Counted from the stretch's first letter, positions 42,958-52,154 are shown. The stretch: 64,000 nucleotides of DNA from Lewinellaceae bacterium (GCA_020636435.1 JACJXX010000001.1:2435001-2499000); one strand, 5' to 3'. Made by a program: numbers and translations. Notes: generated by a model from the letters alone, not told the origin.

Positions 42958-42973
42958 GTTGCCTGCCTCACCC

Positions 42974-44077
42974 TCATTTGCCCAATTCCAAAACCAATTT
43001 TGCTATTTGCGCCGCCAGCCCCACCCTGTCGCCAACGCCTTCCAGGTTCATCATGATGGCCACGGCGAACCGGCGATCCGGCAATAAATACAGTACAGTG
43101 CTCACTCCCGGAGTTATCCCGCCGTGGAAGGCTTCCCGTTCTCCGTACCAATCCTCACCCGGGAAGAGCCCCCAGCCCAGGCCGTAGGGGATGGTGTCGC
43201 CGGCAAGGGTTTGCTGGGGTTCCAGCATCAAGGCCATAGATTCCCTGTCGAGAAGTTCCCCATTCATAAAAGCGGCGGCAAAGTACGCCAGATCCTCGGC
43301 AGAAGTCAGGTATCCGCCTGCCGGCATTTTGTTGCTCATATCAACGAAGTAGGCCTTGCGCAATTTCCCTTCTTCGTCGTGGCGATAGCCGTCGGCCCGG
43401 TTGGGAATGATAAGATAAGGGTCATCGGCCCGGGTATGGAGCATGGCGGCCGGTTCGAACAAATATTTGTTCATGGCTTCCATAAAGGGCATGCCGGCGG
43501 CGCCCTCCACCACACATCCCAGCGCGTTGTAGCCATAGGTGCTGTAAGTGTACCGGGCGCCAGGTTGATGAAGCAGAGTATCTTCTTTAAATACATCGAG
43601 GGCCTCTTTGATGTTGTCATAATGCCGGGAGCTGAGCAACTCCTCTTCCTGGTTGGGCCCGCCGTAGTGGCGGATTCCACTGGTGTGGCCCAGCAGGTGC
43701 CGGGCAGTGACCGGCCATCGTTTCTCCGGGAATTCCGGGCAATACTGTTGAATGGGAGCGTCCAGGCCGAGTTTCCCCTCTTCCACCAGCCTCATAGCTG
43801 CCGTAGCGGTGAGGGGTTTGCCCACCGAAGCGCTCCGGTAAAGGGTATTGGGCCTGGCGGGAACGGCATTCTCCAGGCCGGCCATCCCGTATCCATCCGA
43901 CCAGGCCAATTGCCCGTCTATGACAACGGCGATAGATAAGCCGGGAATACCTTCTGCCGACATTTTCTCACTCAGCAACTTTTCAATAGCCTGAACCTTT
44001 TCGGGAGGAATGGACGGCTGCGTCCAGGCAAACAAGTTACACATCGAAAGAATGGACAAGAGCAGAATGCTTTTCAT
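42974..44077 (-). CDS. Exported serine hydrolase, beta-lactamase/class C family
   Basis: 367 residues from the ATG at 44,077 with a signal peptide (ILLLSILSMCNLFAW). Class C/AmpC-type motifs: nucleophile SxxK as SVGK in TLYRSASVGKPLTATAAM (shown here only to place it), the second motif YSTYGYN in the YxN position (Thr in place of Asn, as in LACTB-like hydrolases), and HGG in the AFHGGITPGVS loop as the third. It may be a peptidase or esterase acting on cell-wall or small peptides rather than a true beta-lactamase. Single gene, 200 bp from the ComF gene in divergent orientation. Confidence 0.88.
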   Translation of the reverse strand: MKSILLLSILSMCNLFAWTQPSIPPEKVQAIEKLLSEKMSAEGIPGLSIAVVIDGQLAWSDGYGMAGLENAVPARPNTLYRSASVGKPLTATAAMRLVEEGKLGLDAPIQQYCPEFPEKRWPVTARHLLGHTSGIRHYGGPNQEEELLSSRHYDNIKEALDVFKEDTLLHQPGARYTYSTYGYNALGCVVEGAAGMPFMEAMNKYLFEPAAMLHTRADDPYLIIPNRADGYRHDEEGKLRKAYFVDMSNKMPAGGYLTSAEDLAYFAAAFMNGELLDRESMALMLEPQQTLAGDTIPYGLGWGLFPGEDWYGEREAFHGGITPGVSTVLYLLPDRRFAVAIMMNLEGVGDRVGLAAQIAKLVLELGK

Positions 44078-44338
44078 GCGGTTGTTTTTTATTTGGCCAG
44101 GTATTGATAAAGAGCCCATCCTCCGGGAAATGTTGCTTTTTCGGGACAGCCATCGCCTTTTTGGCAGCTCCTGTTCGAGGCGCGACTAAAGAAAACAAAC
44201 ACTTTAAGGGCTGATAATCAAATTTTTATTGCCGGCCAAGAAAGCCCGAATGGCCACTTCCGGCGCCAGGGCTGCCTTTCCCATTTTGCCTACATTCTAC
44301 GTAAATTAGATTTTCAGGGAAATCTAAAAACACCACTC

Positions 44339-45043
44339 ATGCTGCGTTCCCCCCAACTCCGCTGGCTGAACAACCTGCTCGGCCTGTTCTACCCCAACCT
44401 CTGCCTGGCCTGCGGCCGCAACCTCCCTCCCCGGCAGGAGGGCATCTGCATCAGCTGCCGCTACAAGCTGCCCAAAACCAATTTCCACCTGGAAGCCGAC
44501 AACGCCTTCGCCGAGCGCTTTTGGGGCCGGGTGCCCCTGCAGGCCGGAGCGGCCTTCCTGTATTTCACCAAAGGGGGAAGGACCCAGCGGCTCATACACC
44601 ACCTCAAGTACGAAGGCAAACGGGAAGTTGGCGTTTACCTGGGGCAGCTCTACGGACAGGCGCTGCGCGAAGCGCCTGTCTTTCGGGAAACTACCCTCAT
44701 CCTGCCCGTGCCGTTGCATCCGCGCAAGCTGCACCAACGGGGCTACAACCAAAGTGCATTATTCGCTCAGGGGCTGTCCGATGCCATGGGCATCCCCTGG
44801 ATGCCCGGCGGCCTGAAACGCACCGAATACACCACCACCCAAACAAAAAAGAGCCGCCTGGAGCGCTTCGATAATGTGCAAAGGGCGTTCGCCGTGCCCG
44901 ACCCGGGAAAGGTGGAAAATCAACACGTATTGCTGGTGGATGACGTCATCACCACCGGCGCTACGCTGGAAGCTTGTGCGCTAAAAATACTGGAAGCGCC
45001 GGGGACAAGGGTGAGTATGGCAACGATTGGGATTGCCCAGTGA
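44339..45043 (+). CDS. comF: ComF family phosphoribosyltransferase-like protein
   Basis: 234 residues. The N-terminal zinc ribbon has two CxxC pairs (CLACGRN and CISCRYK, residues 21-46). The phosphoribosyltransferase fold has GGRTQRLIHHLKYEG, LPVPLHPRKLHQRGYNQSA and the PRPP-binding loop VLLVDDVITTGATLEA near residue 200. ComF is needed for DNA uptake in naturally competent bacteria and interacts with the transformation machinery; in this phylum the role is presumed, and no other competence gene is in the window. The stop is followed within 3 bp by an octamer repeat array. Confidence 0.9.
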   Translation: MLRSPQLRWLNNLLGLFYPNLCLACGRNLPPRQEGICISCRYKLPKTNFHLEADNAFAERFWGRVPLQAGAAFLYFTKGGRTQRLIHHLKYEGKREVGVYLGQLYGQALREAPVFRETTLILPVPLHPRKLHQRGYNQSALFAQGLSDAMGIPWMPGGLKRTEYTTTQTKKSRLERFDNVQRAFAVPDPGKVENQHVLLVDDVITTGATLEACALKILEAPGTRVSMATIGIAQ

Positions 45044-45045
45044 GG

Positions 45046-45303
45046 GGATGGGTGGATGGGTGGATGGGTTCATGGGTGGATGGGTTCATGGGTGGATGGG
45101 TTCATGGGTGGATGGGTTCATGGGTTCATGGGTTCATGGGTTCATGGGTTCATGGGTTCATGGGTTCATGGGTGGATGGGTTCATGGGTTCATGGGTTCA
45201 TGGGTGGATGGGTTCATGGGTTCATGGGTTCATGGGTTCATGGGTTCATGGGTGCATGGGTTCATGGGTTCATGGGTTCATGGGTTCATGGGTTCATGGG
45301 TGC
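45046..45303. repeat. Tandem octamer array (ATGGGTTC/ATGGGTGG)
   Basis: About 32 copies of an 8-bp unit, mostly TGGGTTCA with interspersed TGGGTGGA and TGGGTGCA, starting just after the comF stop. Because 8 is not a multiple of 3 it is open in three frames and yields spurious GFMGSWVH peptides. A shorter, inverted version lies at 45,738-45,790. Confidence 0.9.
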
Positions 45304-45358
45304 ACTGAACCATACGGTTTGAGAAAGTTCCTTTAATTTTTTATAAAAAAACTTGATC

Positions 45359-45736
45359 ATGGAGAAGAAATACCTAAGACTTAAAGACATTGATGCCTAC
45401 ATCACCGCCTTTAATCTGAGCAACTACATTTGGGATGTGGTAATGGAGTGGGACAAATTTCCGCGCTGGACGGTGGGCAAGCAGTTGGTTGAATCGGCAG
45501 ACTCAATCGCCGCAAACCTGGCGGAAGGTTGGGGGCGATTTTATAAAAAGGAAAAAATACAGTTCTACCGTTACAGCAACGGCTCCAGGGAAGAGTGCCA
45601 AAATTGGATAAAAAAAGCCATAATAAGGAAGCTCATTCAGCCTGCGCAAGCCTCCTTCATTGAGCAGGAACTAGCGAAGTTGCCTAAAGAAATCAACCAG
45701 TTAATTCAATACACCAACATGAAATTGAAATATTGA
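45359..45736 (+). CDS. Four-helix-bundle protein, 23S rRNA intervening-sequence type
   Basis: 125 residues from the ATG at 45,359 (the TTG two codons earlier is less likely). The family signature is clear: LRLKDIDAYITAFNLSNYIWDVV, VGKQLVESADSIAANLAEGWGR, FYRYSNGSREECQNWIKKA. These proteins, often called IVS or S23 proteins, are found as free-standing genes in many Bacteroidota and have no settled function. The gene is bracketed by inverted ATGGGTTC/GAACCCAT octamer arrays, unusual for a housekeeping gene and suggestive of a mobile cassette. Confidence 0.85.
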   Translation: MEKKYLRLKDIDAYITAFNLSNYIWDVVMEWDKFPRWTVGKQLVESADSIAANLAEGWGRFYKKEKIQFYRYSNGSREECQNWIKKAIIRKLIQPAQASFIEQELAKLPKEINQLIQYTNMKLKY

Positions 45737-45737
45737 C

Positions 45738-45790
45738 CCATGAACCCATGAACCACTGACCCCATGAACCCATGAACCACTGAACCCATG
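45738..45790. repeat. Short GAACCCAT array, inverted relative to 45,046-45,303
   Basis: CCCATGAA units with variants (CCACTGA), immediately after the four-helix-bundle stop and just before the pyrH stop on the other strand. Complementary to the upstream array, so the two could pair. Confidence 0.7.
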
Positions 45791-45794
45791 CTAC

Positions 45795-46505
45795 CTACCC
45801 CTCCACCAACGTCCCTACCGCTTCCCCTTTCACCACGCGCAACAAGTTCTCGTCGTGGTTGATGTCAAAGACGATGATCGGCAGGTTATTTTCCCGGCAG
45901 AGGGTGAAGGCGGTCATATCCATTACGCTGAGGCCGAGGCTGATTACTTTGGCGAAGGTAAGTTTGTCGAACTTGGTGGCGGCGGGGTCTTTTTCCGGGT
46001 CGGCGGAGTAGATGCCGTCGACGCGGGTGCCTTTGAGGATGACGTCGGCATTGATCTCGTTGGCGCGCAGGGCGGCAGCGGAGTCCGTAGTAAAGTAGGG
46101 GCTGCCAATGCCGGAAGAGAAGATAATCACGCGGCCCTTTTCCAGGTGGCGGATAGCCCGGCGGCGGATATACGGCTCGGCGATCTGTTTCATCTCGATG
46201 GCGGAGATCAGCCGGGTGTATACGCCAATGCCTTCCAGGGCGCTTTGCAGGGCCATGCCGTTGATCACGGTGGCCAACATCCCCATATAGTCGCCCTGCA
46301 CGCGTTCGATACCGGAGCGGGAGGCCTGGAGGCCACGGAAGATGTTGCCCCCGCCGATCACGACGGCGACCTGAACGCCAACTTCAGTGAGCTCCTTGAT
46401 CTGGCTGGCGTAGTGGCTAAGCATATTCGGATCGATGCCATATTTCTGCTCTCCCATCAGGGATTCGCCGCTGAGCTTGAGGAGCACTCTTTTATACTTG
46501 ATCAT
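45795..46505 (-). CDS. pyrH: UMP kinase
   Basis: 236 residues, normal for bacterial PyrH. It converts UMP to UDP in the cytoplasm. Amino-acid-kinase motifs are present: KRVLLKLSGESLMG at the N-terminus, VAVVIGGGNIFRG, the GDYMGMLATVINGMAL helix, SAIEMKQIAEPY, and the ATP loop with KGTRVDGIYSADPEKDP. The gene is the last of the rplM-rpsI-rpsB-tsf-pyrH series and is separated from tsf by a terminator-like hairpin, so it may be transcribed partly on its own. No lesion. Confidence 0.97.
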   Translation of the reverse strand: MIKYKRVLLKLSGESLMGEQKYGIDPNMLSHYASQIKELTEVGVQVAVVIGGGNIFRGLQASRSGIERVQGDYMGMLATVINGMALQSALEGIGVYTRLISAIEMKQIAEPYIRRRAIRHLEKGRVIIFSSGIGSPYFTTDSAAALRANEINADVILKGTRVDGIYSADPEKDPAATKFDKLTFAKVISLGLSVMDMTAFTLCRENNLPIIVFDINHDENLLRVVKGEAVGTLVEG

Positions 46506-46543
46506 ATCCTCTGGAATTACAATATGAAAAAATGGCCCAAAAA

Positions 46544-46571
46544 AAAGGCGAATTAAGAATAATTCGCCTTT
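46544..46571 (-). terminator. Intrinsic terminator between tsf and pyrH
   Basis: Stem AAAGGCGAATT / AATTCGCCTTT with loop of 6 nt, T-rich on both strands. It would stop minus-strand transcription 7 bp after tsf, reducing readthrough into pyrH. Confidence 0.8.
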
Positions 46572-46577
46572 TTTCTT

Positions 46578-47408
46578 TTAACCGAGCGTTACATGTTTGA
46601 AATCTGTAACGGTAAGCTCCTTATCGAAGCTGTGCAGATAGTCTCGAACCGACTGTTTGTTGTCTTTGACGAACTGTTGGTTGAGCAAGGTACTGTCCTT
46701 GAAAAATTTCTGGAGTTTGCCCTCAGCGATCTTGTCCAGGATTTGCTCCGGCTTGCCTTCCTGTCGGGCCTGTTCTCTTCCGATCTCAATCTCCTTTTCG
46801 ATGGTCGCCTGGTCGACGCCGTCCTTATCTACAGCAACCGGTTTCATAGCGGCGACCTGCATGGCCACGTCGCGGCCGGCATCAAAGTGGCCTTCCCCTT
46901 TAGCGTTCAGGCCAACCAGCACTGCCGCCCGGTATCCCATGTGAATATAAGGACATACAACGGGCGCCTCAATGCGCTCATACGACAGTTCCATCTTTTC
47001 CGTAAACTTGGTAAGCAAGTCTTCGATGGTTGTTTTAACCGTGCCATTGCCTACCGGTTTTCCCATCAGTTCCTCTTTAGAAGCGGGAAAAGAAGCCAGG
47101 GCTGTATTAGCGATAGACTCCACTCCGTCGATAAATTCCTGGTTTTTGGCCACGAAGTCGGTCTCGGAGCTCAGTTTCACGATAACGCCACGGGTCTGAT
47201 CGTCATTGACCAGGGCCATGACGACACCTTCATTGGCTTCATTGTCCGCCCGCTTAGCCGATACTTTCTGTCCTTTCTTGCGAAGCAATTCAATAGCTTT
47301 ATCGAAATCCCCTTCCGCTTCCGCCAGGGCTTTTTTGCAGTCCATCATGCCTGCGCCGGTCATTTCGCGCAGTTTCTTGACATCAGCGGCAGTAATATTT
47401 GCACTCAT
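46578..47408 (-). CDS. tsf: Elongation factor Ts
   Basis: 276 residues. The nucleotide exchange factor for EF-Tu. The N-terminal UBA-like domain carries the signature VKKLREMTGAGMMDCKKALA and the core has SSETDFVAKNQEF. Length and order (rpsB upstream, 45 bp away) are standard. A strong terminator follows. Confidence 0.97.
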   Translation of the reverse strand: MSANITAADVKKLREMTGAGMMDCKKALAEAEGDFDKAIELLRKKGQKVSAKRADNEANEGVVMALVNDDQTRGVIVKLSSETDFVAKNQEFIDGVESIANTALASFPASKEELMGKPVGNGTVKTTIEDLLTKFTEKMELSYERIEAPVVCPYIHMGYRAAVLVGLNAKGEGHFDAGRDVAMQVAAMKPVAVDKDGVDQATIEKEIEIGREQARQEGKPEQILDKIAEGKLQKFFKDSTLLNQQFVKDNKQSVRDYLHSFDKELTVTDFKHVTLG

Positions 47409-47453
47409 TGGTCAGTCCGTTGATTTTTTATAGTAAAAATATTCTTAAGCCTC

Positions 47454-48173
47454 TTACTGGGCCGATTCCTTCTCCGTTTTGTTGCGTTCCCGTTCTTCCA
47501 TCCCCTGGCGAATGCATTCGGCGATATACCGGGTGATGATGGCAACCGATTTGGAAGCATCGTCATTGGCGGGAATAGCGTAGTCCACCTCGTTGGGATC
47601 GGAATTGGTGTCGACGATGCCAAAGGTTTTCAGCCCCAGCTTGTGCGCTTCGGCTACGGCGATGTGTTCGTGGTGGATGTCCACGATGAATATGGCCGAA
47701 GGCAGGCGGTTGAGGTTGGCGATCCCTCCCAGTACGCGCTCCAGTTTGTTGCGTTCCCGGGTAAGGGTAAGGCGCTCCTTTTTGGTAACGTTGGACAAGG
47801 TGCCGTCCTGAAGCATCCGGTCGATGTTGTTCATCTTCTTCACCGAGCGGCGGATGGTGGAGAAGTTGGTCATCATGCCACCGAGCCAGCGGTCCGTCAC
47901 GTGAGGCATGCCAACGCTGCGGGCGGCTTCGGCGACGATGTCTCTCGCCTGTTTTTTAGTGGCGACGAACATGATCTTCTTGCCGGCGCGGGCGATGCCA
48001 CGGGCGGCTTGGCCGGCGCGTTCGAGGGAAGCCAGGGTGCGGTTCAGGTCAATGATGTGAATGCCTTTGCGCTCCATAAAAATATAGGGCGCCATCTTGG
48101 GGTTCCACTTTTTCTTGAGGTGGCCGAAGTGGACGCCGGCATCCAACAATTCTTTATATGTGGGCTTTTCCAT
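47454..48173 (-). CDS. rpsB: 30S ribosomal protein S2
   Basis: 239 residues. N-terminus LLDAGVHFGHLKKKWNPKM is diagnostic, followed by DRWLGGMMTNFSTIRRS and the C-terminal IVDTNSDPNEVDYAIPANDDA. Binds the 30S subunit near S1. Upstream spacer of 81 bp from rpsI contains a hairpin. Confidence 0.97.
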   Translation of the reverse strand: MEKPTYKELLDAGVHFGHLKKKWNPKMAPYIFMERKGIHIIDLNRTLASLERAGQAARGIARAGKKIMFVATKKQARDIVAEAARSVGMPHVTDRWLGGMMTNFSTIRRSVKKMNNIDRMLQDGTLSNVTKKERLTLTRERNKLERVLGGIANLNRLPSAIFIVDIHHEHIAVAEAHKLGLKTFGIVDTNSDPNEVDYAIPANDDASKSVAIITRYIAECIRQGMEERERNKTEKESAQ

Positions 48174-48206
48174 TATTATGCTCTGAATTTGAGATTAACA
48201 AGTGGC

Positions 48207-48233
48207 GCCTGGCCGGAAAATGCCATGCCAGGC
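48207..48233 (-). other. Hairpin in the rpsI-rpsB spacer
   Basis: GCCTGGC / GCCAGGC arms with a 13-nt loop in the short leader of rpsB. No T-tract follows, so it is not a plain terminator; possibly a leader structure of the S2 gene. Confidence 0.3.
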
Positions 48234-48254
48234 ACGAACATCCGAAAACAAAGG

Positions 48255-48641
48255 TTAACGTTTGCTGAACTGGAAGCTCTTACGGGCCTTGGGCTTACCG
48301 TATTTTTTGCGTTCCACTTCACGGGCATCGCGCGTGAGGTAGTTCCTGGCTTTCAGCGGCTTGCGGAAGTCTTCGTTCAGTTTAACCAGGGCGCGGGCGA
48401 TGGCCATGCGAACGGCTTCCGCCTGCCCTTTGAATCCTCCTCCGTCGACGTTGACCTTCAGGTCATAGATATTTTCCACTTCAACCGTCTCAAAGGGAGA
48501 GGTGATGTTCTGTTGAATGTGGATTTGGGGGAAGTACTGTTTGTAGTCTTTACCGTTGATGGTAATATTTCCCTCGCCTTTGGTCAGGTACACGCGGGCG
48601 ACGGACGACTTTCTCCTCCCGATGGCATTGATCATTTCCAT
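48255..48641 (-). CDS. rpsI: 30S ribosomal protein S9
   Basis: 128 residues. S9 features: INAIGRRKSSVARVYL at the start, GGGFKGQAEAVRMAIARAL, and the basic C-terminus KKYGKPKARKSFQFSKR, whose last Arg reaches the P-site tRNA. 29 bp downstream of rplM, same operon. Confidence 0.97.
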   Translation of the reverse strand: MEMINAIGRRKSSVARVYLTKGEGNITINGKDYKQYFPQIHIQQNITSPFETVEVENIYDLKVNVDGGGFKGQAEAVRMAIARALVKLNEDFRKPLKARNYLTRDAREVERKKYGKPKARKSFQFSKR

Positions 48642-48670
48642 ATATATTCGAGCTTTACCTTCTTTGCAAA

Positions 48671-49114
48671 TTAGAACTTAAACGGTTCCGGCTTCTGGGC
48701 CTCGTGCGGGTGCTCCGCGCCTTCATAAACGTGCAGCTTCTTGTACATCCTGCGGCCCAGGCGGTTTTTGGGCAACATGCCTTTCACGGCAATTTCCACA
48801 ACCCGGATGGGCTTGTTGGTCAGCAGGTTCTTCGCCGTAGTGGACTTCTGGCCTCCCGGATAACCGGAATAGGTCTGGTATTCCTTCTGAGCGAGTTTGT
48901 TGCCGGTGAAGCGCACTTTGCCGGCGTTGATCACGATCACGTGGTCTCCACAGTCAACGTGGGGCGTGTAAGAGGCTTTGTGCTTGCCGCGAAGCACCGT
49001 AGCGATCCGGGTGCAAAGCCGTCCGACGACTTCTCCCTCGGCATCGACAATGTACCACTTACGCTCTACCTCTTCTTTCTTCGCCGATTGCGTTTTATAG
49101 CTTAGCGTATCCAC
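48671..49114 (-). CDS. rplM: 50S ribosomal protein L13
   Basis: 147 residues, first gene of the ribosomal block. It starts with GTG (MDTLSYKTQSAKKEEVERKW matches the family N-terminus, so the start is fixed). L13 signatures DAEGEVVGRLCTRIATVLRG, HVIVINAGKVRFTGNK and KGMLPKNRLGRRMYKKLHVY (fragments) are present. A good Bacteroidota promoter lies 74 bp upstream. Confidence 0.97.
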   Translation of the reverse strand: MDTLSYKTQSAKKEEVERKWYIVDAEGEVVGRLCTRIATVLRGKHKASYTPHVDCGDHVIVINAGKVRFTGNKLAQKEYQTYSGYPGGQKSTTAKNLLTNKPIRVVEIAVKGMLPKNRLGRRMYKKLHVYEGAEHPHEAQKPEPFKF

Positions 49115-49187
49115 TTTTTTTGTTTTTTAATGTGAGCAATCTTACCCAAAAACAGGGCTGATCGGGCCGCCTCCGAAAAGGCAGGTG

Positions 49188-49218
49188 CAAAGGTAAATCT
49201 CTTTTGCGCAATAACCAA
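49188..49218 (-). promoter_or_regulatory. Promoter of the rplM-rpsI-rpsB-tsf operon
   Basis: On the minus strand TTGG (49,215-49,218), 20 nt, then TACCTTTG (49,188-49,195), matching the Bacteroidota consensus. The region further upstream to 49,433 has only GTGTAAA/TTTACAC low-complexity phrases. Confidence 0.75.
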
Positions 49219-49433
49219 GCCTTTAATAAAAAAAAGTGCTTGTTGAAAAACGTAACTTGCTGAGAAACAGTAAAAATATCGCACGGGGTTTTTTATGGGT
49301 GTAAAGGTGGAAAAGGGTAAACGTGTAAAAGACAAGTGTCTCACGCTTGCACAGACAACCCATCTAACGCCGGACAAGCCCTTACACGTTTACACATTTA
49401 CACACACATTTACACATTTACACTCCCCCCCTC

Positions 49434-51875
49434 CTACCTCCCCCCACACCCAATCGGCGCCCCGTCGGGCAGCGGCAGCGCCTCCGGCATCTTCCAGGCT
49501 CCCGGGTCATTCTTAAACCGGCGGATTTGCTCCAGCATATATATATAATGTGCCTGTTGCTCTGCCTCCTCTTCCCTGCCCAGCAAGATATCTATATAAT
49601 CTTCAAGCTGGTTGGCCTTGAACAAGGCGATGGCCGACACCTGGGACATTACTTCTTCACCCTGCGCCAGGCGGAGCAACTGGTGCAGGATCAATTTTTC
49701 CCCGATGCGGGCAATCTGCTTTTCCAGAGGGCTTTGGGTGCCCAGCACCTGCACAGAAACGAGCATTTCTTCGATGAGGTAATTGACGCTGAGTTGCGCT
49801 TCATTCCGGGCGTGCTGCTCCACCAGGCGGGCGAGGCGGTGGGGGTCCAGCATGAGTTGTATGGTATGGTTCAGTGCGCTTTCGGCGGCGGCCAGAACGT
49901 CGAGGCCAATGCCGCCATTGTAGGTTTTGAACAGCTCCCGCCCGCGGCCGTAGCCCATGGGCTGAGGCGGAATGGCAGCCAGCACTCCTCCGGGGAGCGC
50001 CAGCGCTTTGGGGTTCAGGGTTTGCTGCAGGGCTTTCACCGCCTGAAGCTGAAGCTCCGGAGAAACCATTTCCGCTGTGGCGCCCTGTCCGCCGCCCCGC
50101 ACTGCAAAGGAATAATCCACCCCGCCAATGAGCTTTGCAACCGCCTCCACCTGATAGCGGTGGGAAAAGTACAGGGGCGCCAGCACATCCTCCAGGGTAG
50201 CCAGCGGGGCGCCTTCCGGAAGGTTTTTTGCCCCGAACGCCTGCAGCGCTTTTTCGCGCACCTTCAGTATTCTATCCAGTTCTTTTGCCGGCGAAGCGCC
50301 ATTGTCCCAGAGATGGGCATAGGGATGCCCGCCGCCCGCCGGGCGGGCGCCCTCGTCGGAAATGAACTTCAGCCCCATCTCATCGTTTTTCCGCAGGATG
50401 TTTTCTAGTGCCATTGCTTCATCCGTACCATCCGGGAAATCCTGGTAGCCATAGAGAATGGCCCGTTTGTCCCACTCGCCGATGCCCGTATCGTAGGCCT
50501 GAGAAAAATCCATTTCTCCTTTATCGTCGAGTGTGATGTAGGGATGCGGATAATCCATCACCGAAGCCCTGTCGTTGTAGCTGGCAGCGAAATTGTGGGT
50601 GAGGCCCAGGGTGTGGCCCACCTCGTGGGCCGAGAGTTGCCGCAGGCGGGCCAGGGCCATCTGTTCGAGGCGGGGGTCCGGCGCTTTGCCTTCCTCATAA
50701 GCCTGGATCAAGCCCTGAGCGATCAGAAAATCCTGGCGCACCCGCAGGGAGCCCAGCAGGACGTGCCCCTTGATGATCTCCCCGGTGCGCGGGTCGGAAA
50801 CGGAGGAGCCGTAAGACCAGCCCCGGGTGGAGCGGTGTACCCAGTTGATGACGTTGTAGCGCACATCCATAGGATCGGCCCCTTCGGGCAGTTCTTTCAC
50901 CTGGAAGGCATTGCGGTAACCAGCGGCTTCGAAGGCCTGGTTCCACCACGATGCTCCTTCCAGCAGGGCCGACTTGATGGGCTCGGGCACACCGCGGTCG
51001 AGGTAATAAACGATGGGTTCCACGGGCTCGCTCATTTTGGCGCCCGGGTTTTTCTTTTCCAGCCGGTGGCGAAAGATGAAGCGCCGGGTAAGCGGCTGTC
51101 CGATGGGCGTAGCGTAGTCCTGAAAACTCAGGGGATAATATCCCGAACGGGAATCGAAGGCGCGGGGCCGGTAGCTGGCGCCAGGCAGTTCTACAAAGCT
51201 GTGGTGCATGCGCAGGCTCAGGGCTTCCGGCGTTGGCGCCACCGAACGCACCTCACCGCCCTCCGGGTTGCCTTCAAAAGTGAGCAGGGCCTCAAATTCG
51301 CTGTTCTTTGGAAAATTTTTGGTGCGTTCCAGCCAGAGGGCAGAGCGGTTCTCATCCAGTTTATAAGTACCTTGCTCGCGTTCTTTCAGCCGCTGCGCCA
51401 CGCCGTGCGCGTCGCGCAGGAGAAAAGGCGTCAGGTCGATCAGAGCGCGGCCGCCTTCTTCCGCCTCTACCTTAAATCCGCCGAGCGCCGATTGGGCGAA
51501 GGCCTCCTCTACCGCCCGGCGCTCCTCCGGATTGTCCGTCCCGGCCCGAAACTTGTAGTTCGACTCCAGCAGCAGCACCTTCGGGCCGGAGCGCAGGAAT
51601 TGCACCACCCGGCTCTCCCCCAGTTGGTTGCGGTCCAGGCCAATATCGTTGGAGCCCAGGCCGCCGGTCAGGGAATTGACGTAGAGGAATTCTTCCTGCC
51701 ATTTGTCCACTTCCAGCCAGATTTTGCCGGCTTTATCGTCGTAGTAGAATTTGAAGAAGCCTTCACGGGTGTCCATTCCCCTTGTCTTTTGGGAGATGGA
51801 AGGTATGGAGTCCTTTTGGGCAGATGAGGTGAAGCAGCAGGCGGCCATCAATACGGCCAGGAGAAGGAGTCGCAT
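49434..51875 (-). CDS. Exported zinc-dependent metalloprotease (DUF5117/DUF4953 type)
   Basis: 813 residues from the ATG at 51,875 (a TTG at 51,902 would add nine residues). The leader LLLLAVLMAACCFTSSAQ may be a lipoprotein or ordinary signal. Order: a beta-rich DUF5117-like region (about 30-210), a linker, then the zinc-metalloprotease core with HExxHxxGxxH as SAHEVGHTLGLTHNFAAS (His, Glu, His, His about residues 426-436) and the Met-turn SVMDYPHPY. The C-terminal third is helical. Family members are secreted peptidases of unknown substrate common in Bacteroidota. Single gene; its upstream region carries a long AT-rich inverted repeat. Confidence 0.9.
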   Translation of the reverse strand: MRLLLLAVLMAACCFTSSAQKDSIPSISQKTRGMDTREGFFKFYYDDKAGKIWLEVDKWQEEFLYVNSLTGGLGSNDIGLDRNQLGESRVVQFLRSGPKVLLLESNYKFRAGTDNPEERRAVEEAFAQSALGGFKVEAEEGGRALIDLTPFLLRDAHGVAQRLKEREQGTYKLDENRSALWLERTKNFPKNSEFEALLTFEGNPEGGEVRSVAPTPEALSLRMHHSFVELPGASYRPRAFDSRSGYYPLSFQDYATPIGQPLTRRFIFRHRLEKKNPGAKMSEPVEPIVYYLDRGVPEPIKSALLEGASWWNQAFEAAGYRNAFQVKELPEGADPMDVRYNVINWVHRSTRGWSYGSSVSDPRTGEIIKGHVLLGSLRVRQDFLIAQGLIQAYEEGKAPDPRLEQMALARLRQLSAHEVGHTLGLTHNFAASYNDRASVMDYPHPYITLDDKGEMDFSQAYDTGIGEWDKRAILYGYQDFPDGTDEAMALENILRKNDEMGLKFISDEGARPAGGGHPYAHLWDNGASPAKELDRILKVREKALQAFGAKNLPEGAPLATLEDVLAPLYFSHRYQVEAVAKLIGGVDYSFAVRGGGQGATAEMVSPELQLQAVKALQQTLNPKALALPGGVLAAIPPQPMGYGRGRELFKTYNGGIGLDVLAAAESALNHTIQLMLDPHRLARLVEQHARNEAQLSVNYLIEEMLVSVQVLGTQSPLEKQIARIGEKLILHQLLRLAQGEEVMSQVSAIALFKANQLEDYIDILLGREEEAEQQAHYIYMLEQIRRFKNDPGAWKMPEALPLPDGAPIGCGGR

Positions 51876-52045
51876 AAGCAGTCGGGTTTTCAGCAATTTC
51901 AATTATGAAGTTCGAATCGAAAACGGGCATGAAAATAAGGAAAAAATCAATGCTCGTTGGCAAGCTCCCTTTCAAATAGAAAGGGGGGAGAGAAAGCAGT
52001 CCAGGATGCAGGAAAGGGAGGCAAGCAAAAATCGTTACAAAAGTA

Positions 52046-52110
52046 ATCGTTATATTTATAATCATTACAAACATAATGATTACTTTTGTGATGATTATAA
52101 ACATAACGAT
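52046..52110. promoter_or_regulatory. AT-rich inverted repeat upstream of two divergent genes
   Basis: Arms 52,046-52,071 and 52,085-52,110 (ATCGTTATATTTATAATCAT-type) are 26-bp inverted copies with two mismatches. A further TTACAAAAGTAA palindrome overlaps at 52,035. Located in the divergent spacer of the metalloprotease and the thioredoxin-like gene, so it may be an operator region or a small palindromic element. Confidence 0.5.
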
Positions 52111-52154
52111 AACACCTACATGCCAAAATCTATGGCAATCGCATGAAATAGGAT

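Noticed and set aside
45046..45303. CRISPR array
   Set aside because: The unit is a continuous 8-bp octamer without spacers, and no cas gene is present.
44974..45336. GFMGSWVH-type ORFs as coding genes
   Set aside because: They are translations of an 8-bp tandem repeat in all frames; no coding signal.
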